A stretch of DNA of 64,000 bases from Tritrichomonas musculus (taxonomy: Eukaryota; Parabasalia; Tritrichomonadida; Tritrichomonadidae): the NCBI GenBank assembly GCA_039105265.1, contig JAPFFF010000038.1:1364001-1428000 (forward strand). Direction: 5' to 3'. Position 1 is the stretch's first letter; the number at the start of each line of letters is the position of its first letter. The notes below the pieces were generated by a model. That model worked only from the letters and a program-made list of their open reading frames with translations, was not told where the DNA came from and searched no databases. Positions 58,163 through 64,000 of this stretch are shown here, piece by piece. A program made the translations under genes and the position numbers.

Positions 58163-59287
58163 TTATGATTTTAAAATGCTTTCTTCATACAAATTAGTTT
58201 TCTTTGTCTTATACAAAAAATCAACCAATGTAAAATAATCGTATTTGCAAGCATAATGAAATATGAAATGGCTTTTGTTTTCATCATCAGGTAAAAATAA
58301 GTAGTTATGGTAATGAAAACCATATGAATAAAGATTATTTTCAAAGTTACTGACTTCATTTCTTTTTTCGATTTTTCCTTTCAATAAGTTGTTAATGATG
58401 TAATTTGCAATTCCATTATGATGACATTTTATTGATTCTTTTAGACATTCTTCGTATGTCTTATCAGATGGTTTGATTTTCTTTTCTTCAAGAATATGAA
58501 TCATTTCTTCACAAAATCCATGAATTCCATAAATCCATAAAGATGGTGTTAATTTGACTCCATTATTATATAAGTATTTGAATATTTGGATCGATCCAAA
58601 GAAGGCTGCATACTCAATTAACGAAGGTTCTTTTTTAATTAATAATGAATTTGTTTCATAAATTGATGGTTGAATGGTTGAATTGAGAGAATAACCATTT
58701 TGGTTCACATAAGTTATAAATTCTTCTATTAAGTCTTCTCTGATGATTTTACTGATGTAATTGTCATTTTCACCTAGATTTCGTTTTTCATTGAAATCAT
58801 CATCAGGTTTTGCTGAAAGTTTGTTGGCCATGTGTTGATATCTTAATTGATTATTTTGCTGCTTAATGAAGTCTAAAATTTCTGTTTGGAAAAATAAATC
58901 AAATTTTTTCTTAATTAAGTATAGATATATTGAATGATTAAAATTCAATATTTCATTCTGAATACAAAAAAGTAAAATAATTTTATTACTTTTAAATATC
59001 TTAAAGATTTCATAATTTGAAAGATTTGATTTTATGTCATCTTTGAGATATTGAAGAATTTTTTTTATTTTCTCAAAAAAATTGGATTCTCTATTATGGT
59101 TTTTGACGATTTTTGATATCAAATAAAGAAATATTTTCATCTCTTGCCGGCTACTTCTGATGTCATGTTCTACTAAATGAAATATTAGGTTTTGAAAGTT
59201 TTCTTCCACATCATTTTCACTTTCCAAAAAATCTAGGAGACTCTTTTGTATTTCTTTAATTTTGTTTAAGTATTCCTGATAAATCAT
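58163..59287 (-). CDS. DUF3447-type protein, 5' portion (374 residues)
   Basis: Starts MIYQEYLNKIKEIQKSLLDF, matching the N-terminus of the 412-residue relative at 35873-37111. Residues about 170-310 hold the DUF3447 region: SLNSTIQPSIYETNSLL, SLIEYAAFFGSIQIFKYLYN, LTPSLWIYGIHGFCEEMIHI, KESIKCHHNGIANYIINNL. The frame ends just before the ankyrin-LRR portion (57124-58155), and the two probably formed one DUF3447-ankyrin-BspA gene. It is divergent from the giant ankyrin gene at 59940 with 652 bp between. Confidence 0.7.
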   Translation of the reverse strand: MIYQEYLNKIKEIQKSLLDFLESENDVEENFQNLIFHLVEHDIRSSRQEMKIFLYLISKIVKNHNRESNFFEKIKKILQYLKDDIKSNLSNYEIFKIFKSNKIILLFCIQNEILNFNHSIYLYLIKKKFDLFFQTEILDFIKQQNNQLRYQHMANKLSAKPDDDFNEKRNLGENDNYISKIIREDLIEEFITYVNQNGYSLNSTIQPSIYETNSLLIKKEPSLIEYAAFFGSIQIFKYLYNNGVKLTPSLWIYGIHGFCEEMIHILEEKKIKPSDKTYEECLKESIKCHHNGIANYIINNLLKGKIEKRNEVSNFENNLYSYGFHYHNYLFLPDDENKSHFIFHYACKYDYFTLVDFLYKTKKTNLYEESILKS

Positions 59288-59939
59288 TAATTAATTATGT
59301 TTTTTTTTATTTGGCATATAAAAAAAACGATAAAAAAATAATAAGTTGATAAATATCTCATTACATTTTGTCTATTATTTAAAAATATTTGGTAATATAA
59401 TGATAATATAATTAATTAGACATATATAAAAAATAAATCCAAAAAAAATTATATTTATAAGAAGTTATTATCGATATAATAGGAATTTGAGTATTTTTTA
59501 TTTATTTCAATTTTGAATTCATAAAAATAATTATTCAAATTTTAAGATTATTTTAAAATCACTTGCTTTTTTTCCCTATCCAGCCTTTATAATATGCTTG
59601 AAATATATTTCAAATGAAACAATTTCACTTTATATTCAGAAAGCAATGAATATTAAATATTGGCTTGTTATATCTTGATAAAAAAAAAAGCCGAAATGTG
59701 CTGAAATATAATTAATAAATCATTTTTTAGTATTAATATTAATATTGGTGTTTAGGAACTTTTTTTTTCTGTTATTGTCTTATAAAAAAAAGAGGTTAAA
59801 ATTTTGACCTTTATAATATTAATATTGATTTATGAAATTGAGAAAATATTTGTCCTATTAATAACTTTTTGTGAAAGTAGCTTAAGCTATTAATAGGATT
59901 TTAGTATATTTCACATTATTTAAATAAACAAGTACCAAA
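59288..59939. other. Divergent intergenic region between two DUF3447-type genes
   Basis: Low-complexity A/T DNA of 652 bp that must contain both promoters. I cannot point to a specific motif with confidence. Confidence 0.4.
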
Positions 59940-62900
59940 ATGAATTTTCAATTTCGTCCATTCAATAGAGCTCCCATTTCAAGTTCCGAAAATATTTGCT
60001 TTATAAATAATCCAAATTCATTTAGTAGAAATATGGAGATAAATTTACCTTCATCGAGTTTTACACGCAAACTTTCAAATAAGTGCAACCCAAACATTTC
60101 CTTATTATCATCAAAATTTAATATATTTGATTTTTTACCGAGACTTTTTAAGATAACTACGAATACCGGTTCAAGTAAATTTAATATCGATATTTTACAA
60201 AATACAAGTTCAGTCATATCTGGATTTCTTTCAACAAATCCTGAACAAAAGGAGTATCATCTTGATATTGATGACAACCAAAATGTACTTGGAAAATTTG
60301 AAAAAATGTATCAAGGTGAATGCGTTACTTTTGAAGAGGACGAACTACCAATTTCACAGAAAATCACGAAATTATTAAATATTATTAAATGCCCCAATTA
60401 TTTAAAACCAGAAAGTTTAAAGACTTCAGAATTTTCGTATTCCAATTATGAGACTGGAACCTTTTTTGAGGTAGTGATTGATAAATTGTCATTAGATAAT
60501 TTTCTATCGAAAAATTTGTCATTACAAACTTTCACCATAACAACGAATAAAAAAGAATACAAATGTAATATTTTTGGCGTATATTCATCTGCTGTCATAC
60601 GGAATCTTTTACTTGAAGATCCAACGATAGAATCGTACGTTTATAATTTTGACGATGAATTTTGTGAATTTCAGCCAATTTGTGATCTATTCAATTTTAA
60701 TATAGTTAATTTAACCAGAAATAACATGGACTCGATTAAAGAAATAGCTGAAGAATTGCAAATCGAATTAATAATAGAAAGTGTTGATAATTACATAAAC
60801 ACCTCAGAAAAAGTTTCAGAAAAAATTGATGACCAACAGACAATTATCGATTCAATTGATGATTTATTTAATTTATTATATAACATTAAAGAAAATACAG
60901 TTGAAAAAGTTACGCATACTATTGTTGATTCAGAGTGGTCTCAAACCGCCGACAAGGTCAAAGAATTGGCCGCTTTTATCATACAGGCTGTCAAAACCGA
61001 TTTTTTATTACATCATTATTTGATTGAATTAATAATTCAACTTGACAAAGAAAGTAATGAAACAAATAAATTAGAAATATTGAGCAAATTCATCGTTGAT
61101 CAGTTACTCGACATAGCTTTTGGCAACTTGTATGAAAAAGAAAAAATTGTCACTTTAAACGTGACCATTTTTGCATTCATTTTTCTTCTGTACAAGCGAG
61201 AAATCATAGAAAAAGATGTTTTATATGATAAATTAAAATCGATTCCTTTTGGTTTTAGTGGAAGAAGTATGATTAATGATGCCAATTTTAAATTGTGGTT
61301 TCTTCCTGAATTGTTAGAAACAGAACCAAGTTCTTCATTTTCTTCGTCAATGAATATATCACATCCTTCAAATGAACAAGAAAAATATGTAAATGACGTT
61401 GAAGCATTTATTCAACAATACATTGACAACATCGATGAATATAGAAAGATGAGAGATAGTTATGAACCAGTTGATGAATTAACAAAAGCATTACGTAATG
61501 ATGATATCGAGAAGGCACAATCCATTCTTTCTGAAGCTGGATCAATTGACTTCAAAAAAGCTTATATTCCTTTTAATATGTTTGAATCATACGTTATTAA
61601 TGGAGGCACTAATTATATTAATTATGCTGCTGCTTATGGATCAATTAAATGCTTTAAATATTTGTTTTTGAATCATATGAAGCCTACTAAAGGAACATTC
61701 GCTCATGCTGTTTATGGTGGCAATATTGAAATCATTAAAATTGTTGATCAATATGAAAAAGAAAATCCAATCCTAGAAAGAGATCAAATTGAATTTGACA
61801 ACATGATGAACTTCAATCATAACGACAATTTAGTAGAAAACTTCAAGGTTAAAAGAATCGTTCCTGCAATTCAAAAGCACAGAAATGATCTTTTTGATTG
61901 GATTTTTGAACAGAATTTTGAGAATGAAAATCAAAATAGTCAATCATTTTCAGATCTGTTTAAATATTCAATTAAAAATGGGAATGCTCATGCAGCAATT
62001 GAATTAATTGATAGAGGATTCAACATTTCTGAAAAACGTTTTATAAAAGCCAATCCTTTGGTTGTTACAAGTTCGAATGGTTTCTGTTTACTTACTTCTT
62101 TGTTGATTAATATTGTTAGCAATAACCAATTGGAAAGTCTGGATGATTCTATTATGAATTATGATAATGTATCATTATTCAAATTATTTGTTGATTCAAT
62201 GAAAAAAAGAGATCTTGGTAACTGTCTTCTGTATTCAATTAGAAATAATAAGATAAGTATTATGAAATTCTTTTTCTCAAAGGAATTTCACAGACCGTTA
62301 AATTTAAATTCTTCTTTTGCATTAGACATTTTGAAAGCATCTTTAGAAGAAGAAACAAATAAAAATTTTTGCTATTTATTTGATCAGATTAAAAGTATTA
62401 ATCCACTTGTTTTCGATAATAAGTTTCCATTCGATCAGATTTTAAATGATGCATGCACAAATAAAAACTTTGATGCATGCAAAACGATATCTGATTTGAT
62501 AATTGAGAAAAAAATATCAATTGATTTTACTTTGTTTTTTGTTAAAGCAGCTGAAAGTTGCTCTTCTGATATTTGTGAATATTTTGTTGAGAAAGAATTT
62601 CCAATTAATTATGAGAAACTTTCTTCATTTGCTTTTCAAATGTGCTTAATTAGTGTAAAACTTTTTTCTTTGATTTATGATGAAGTTAGTCCTGAAGGAA
62701 AAGAAAAACTTCTTTGTTGTTTAAGTTATGCAGTTTGTAATAATAATAAAGATCTCGTTAAATTCTTATTAAAAAAGACTTCATTATATGAATCAGCTTT
62801 AATTGATGCTGTTGGAACTTCTGATTTAGAACTCGTTGACATTATTCTCAAAGAAAATAATGAACCTTCTTTCATAAACAATATATATAATGGTAAGACA

Positions 62901-64000
62901 GCATTATACTCAGCTGTTTATAATAATAATTTACCAATTGTTAAAAGGCTTCTTTCTGTTCCTGGAATTAATCCAAGCAAGTACTTTATGTTAGATAAAA
63001 CTGCTCTTTTTCAAGCATATTCTGACTCTAGAATTGAAATATTTGATGAAATAATTAATTTTTATATAGAAAATGATAAAAAACAAGAATTAAAATTGCA
63101 ATTCACTGCAATTTTAAAAAATATTATTCACCCTGATAATAATCATAATGATTTATTTAGAATAATGAACCCTCAACCTTTGAGCAAATCTGAAGAAATT
63201 AAAAAAGAAAGAAGAAAGAAAATAGCAAATAAATACATGGAACACATTTTGAATACAAAATGCTTTGATCCAAATGTTCTTTTTGAAGAAACTCCTTTAA
63301 CATATTCTATTAAATGTAATAGAATTGATTTTGTCCAAAAGCTTCTTGATATTGATGAACTTGATGTAAATATGTACAATTCAACGGATGGTGACACCCC
63401 TTTTATTTGTGCTGTCAAAAATAATAATATTGAAATTGTAAAACTTCTTATTAATCATCCTAAAATTGATATAAATTTGAAGAATTTTAATAATGAAACA
63501 GGATTAACAATTTCTGTTTCAAAAAATTTCATAACAATTATTGACATTATGATTCATAGTGAAAAATTCAAACCAGCTGAAAGTCTTCTTAATTATGCCT
63601 TCTTTATATCTAAAGGCGAGGCATCTAAATTACTTTCCTCTTTGGAAACACTTGATGTTAATCAAGAAATTGATGTCCATTCTGTTGATAAAGATATTTT
63701 TATACCAAACAAGCCAAAACAAGAAAATAGAATAAGAAAAGTTCTCAGACAAGGACCAGAACATGGAACAGGTTATGGGAGGGAAAGGAAATACGGAATT
63801 GATAATCCTGGACCTTTAACTTTTATTCCATTCCGAATTCCAAATGAAACAGCTTTGATAAATGCAATTGACTTGGGTGATATTGAAAAGGTTGATTTGA
63901 TTATTAATCATTCTTCATTTGATAAAGTTAAATCACAGCTTAAAACAGCCTTTTTCTTTGCTGTTGAAGCCAGAGAAAATGATATCATTAGAAAATTGTC
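59940..64000 (+). CDS. Giant BTB-like/DUF3447/ankyrin protein, 3' end outside window
   Basis: I translated from the ATG at 59940 and found no stop through base 64000 (1353 codons and two bases). Residues about 190-280 are BTB-like (FTITTNKKEYKCNIFGVYSS, EDPTIESYVYNFDDEF). Residues about 400-520 are helical. Residues about 540-620 form a DUF3447-like unit (NYINYAAAYGSIKCFKYLFL, KGTFAHAVYGGNIEIIKIVD). Residues 620 onward hold divergent ankyrin repeats, clearest near residues 980-1010 (GKTALYSAVYNNNLPIVKRL) and 1145-1175 (DTPFICAVKNNNIEIVKLLI). No membrane span seen. Probably a large cytosolic interaction scaffold; function not established. Confidence 0.9.
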   Translation, partial: MNFQFRPFNRAPISSSENICFINNPNSFSRNMEINLPSSSFTRKLSNKCNPNISLLSSKFNIFDFLPRLFKITTNTGSSKFNIDILQNTSSVISGFLSTNPEQKEYHLDIDDNQNVLGKFEKMYQGECVTFEEDELPISQKITKLLNIIKCPNYLKPESLKTSEFSYSNYETGTFFEVVIDKLSLDNFLSKNLSLQTFTITTNKKEYKCNIFGVYSSAVIRNLLLEDPTIESYVYNFDDEFCEFQPICDLFNFNIVNLTRNNMDSIKEIAEELQIELIIESVDNYINTSEKVSEKIDDQQTIIDSIDDLFNLLYNIKENTVEKVTHTIVDSEWSQTADKVKELAAFIIQAVKTDFLLHHYLIELIIQLDKESNETNKLEILSKFIVDQLLDIAFGNLYEKEKIVTLNVTIFAFIFLLYKREIIEKDVLYDKLKSIPFGFSGRSMINDANFKLWFLPELLETEPSSSFSSSMNISHPSNEQEKYVNDVEAFIQQYIDNIDEYRKMRDSYEPVDELTKALRNDDIEKAQSILSEAGSIDFKKAYIPFNMFESYVINGGTNYINYAAAYGSIKCFKYLFLNHMKPTKGTFAHAVYGGNIEIIKIVDQYEKENPILERDQIEFDNMMNFNHNDNLVENFKVKRIVPAIQKHRNDLFDWIFEQNFENENQNSQSFSDLFKYSIKNGNAHAAIELIDRGFNISEKRFIKANPLVVTSSNGFCLLTSLLINIVSNNQLESLDDSIMNYDNVSLFKLFVDSMKKRDLGNCLLYSIRNNKISIMKFFFSKEFHRPLNLNSSFALDILKASLEEETNKNFCYLFDQIKSINPLVFDNKFPFDQILNDACTNKNFDACKTISDLIIEKKISIDFTLFFVKAAESCSSDICEYFVEKEFPINYEKLSSFAFQMCLISVKLFSLIYDEVSPEGKEKLLCCLSYAVCNNNKDLVKFLLKKTSLYESALIDAVGTSDLELVDIILKENNEPSFINNIYNGKTALYSAVYNNNLPIVKRLLSVPGINPSKYFMLDKTALFQAYSDSRIEIFDEIINFYIENDKKQELKLQFTAILKNIIHPDNNHNDLFRIMNPQPLSKSEEIKKERRKKIANKYMEHILNTKCFDPNVLFEETPLTYSIKCNRIDFVQKLLDIDELDVNMYNSTDGDTPFICAVKNNNIEIVKLLINHPKIDINLKNFNNETGLTISVSKNFITIIDIMIHSEKFKPAESLLNYAFFISKGEASKLLSSLETLDVNQEIDVHSVDKDIFIPNKPKQENRIRKVLRQGPEHGTGYGRERKYGIDNPGPLTFIPFRIPNETALINAIDLGDIEKVDLIINHSSFDKVKSQLKTAFFFAVEARENDIIRKL

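Noticed and set aside
1-64000. Spliceosomal introns of the trichomonad type
   Set aside because: I looked for the conserved trichomonad 5' GTAYGT and 3' ACTAACACACAG signals near broken frames and saw no convincing pair.

Overview
This 64 kb window is AT-rich nuclear DNA of a trichomonad parabasalid (Trichomonas or Tritrichomonas grade; I cannot separate the genera). The evidence is the gene content: BspA-type leucine-rich repeat proteins, Sel1-repeat proteins, DUF3447/ankyrin proteins, BTB-like/BACK/RCC1 proteins, a two-repeat Myb protein, genes without visible introns, and one very large Polinton (Maverick).

Layout. 1-2.1 kb: 3' part of a BspA-LRR/Sel1 gene and a DUF3447 relic. 2.16-27.77 kb: a host BTB-like/BACK/RCC1 gene split in two by a 23,646-bp Polinton (2799-26444). 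The Polinton has 860-bp terminal inverted repeats (TIRs), a 5-bp target duplication, and open genes for a protein-primed DNA polymerase fused to a primase-like domain, an RVE-type integrase, a packaging ATPase, a probable major capsid protein, a tail-fibre-like giant protein, a KilA-N protein, two HNH nucleases and several unknown proteins. It looks whole and young, with no break seen. 27.8-32.3 kb: gene-poor DNA with short inverted-repeat elements. 32.26-37.1 kb: a minus-strand DUF3447/ankyrin gene whose ankyrin half is invaded by a 25-bp minisatellite and amplified. 37.5-40.8 kb: Sel1, kinase and hAT transposase relics. 41.3-45.8 kb: a 1502-residue helical-repeat protein. 45.8-50.4 kb: small transposons, a tRNA-Glu and a 5'-truncated flavodoxin-like gene. 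50.4-57 kb: a BspA gene, a Myb gene and a hAT-like element nested in another, both with perfect 8-bp target duplications. 57.1-59.3 kb: a DUF3447-ankyrin-BspA gene split by a frameshift. 59.94 kb to the end: an open, edge-truncated giant BTB-like/DUF3447/ankyrin gene of more than 1353 codons.

How the genes fit together. The Polinton set covers copying (polymerase with primase-like domain), insertion (integrase), particle building (capsid candidate, ATPase, small amphipathic protein, fibre-like protein) and possible control (KilA-N protein). Two intergenic tracts inside it carry a family of 12-16 bp dyads whose arms change while their symmetry is kept, and one such dyad sits inside the KilA-N gene. 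A convergent intergenic region at 13.4-14.1 kb holds a tRNA-like sequence, a duplicated 47-mer and nested inverted repeats. These, with the polymerase-primase fusion and the fibre-like protein, are the most novel-looking features. The host genes are mostly members of large surface or scaffold repeat families, and many are chimeric or decaying.
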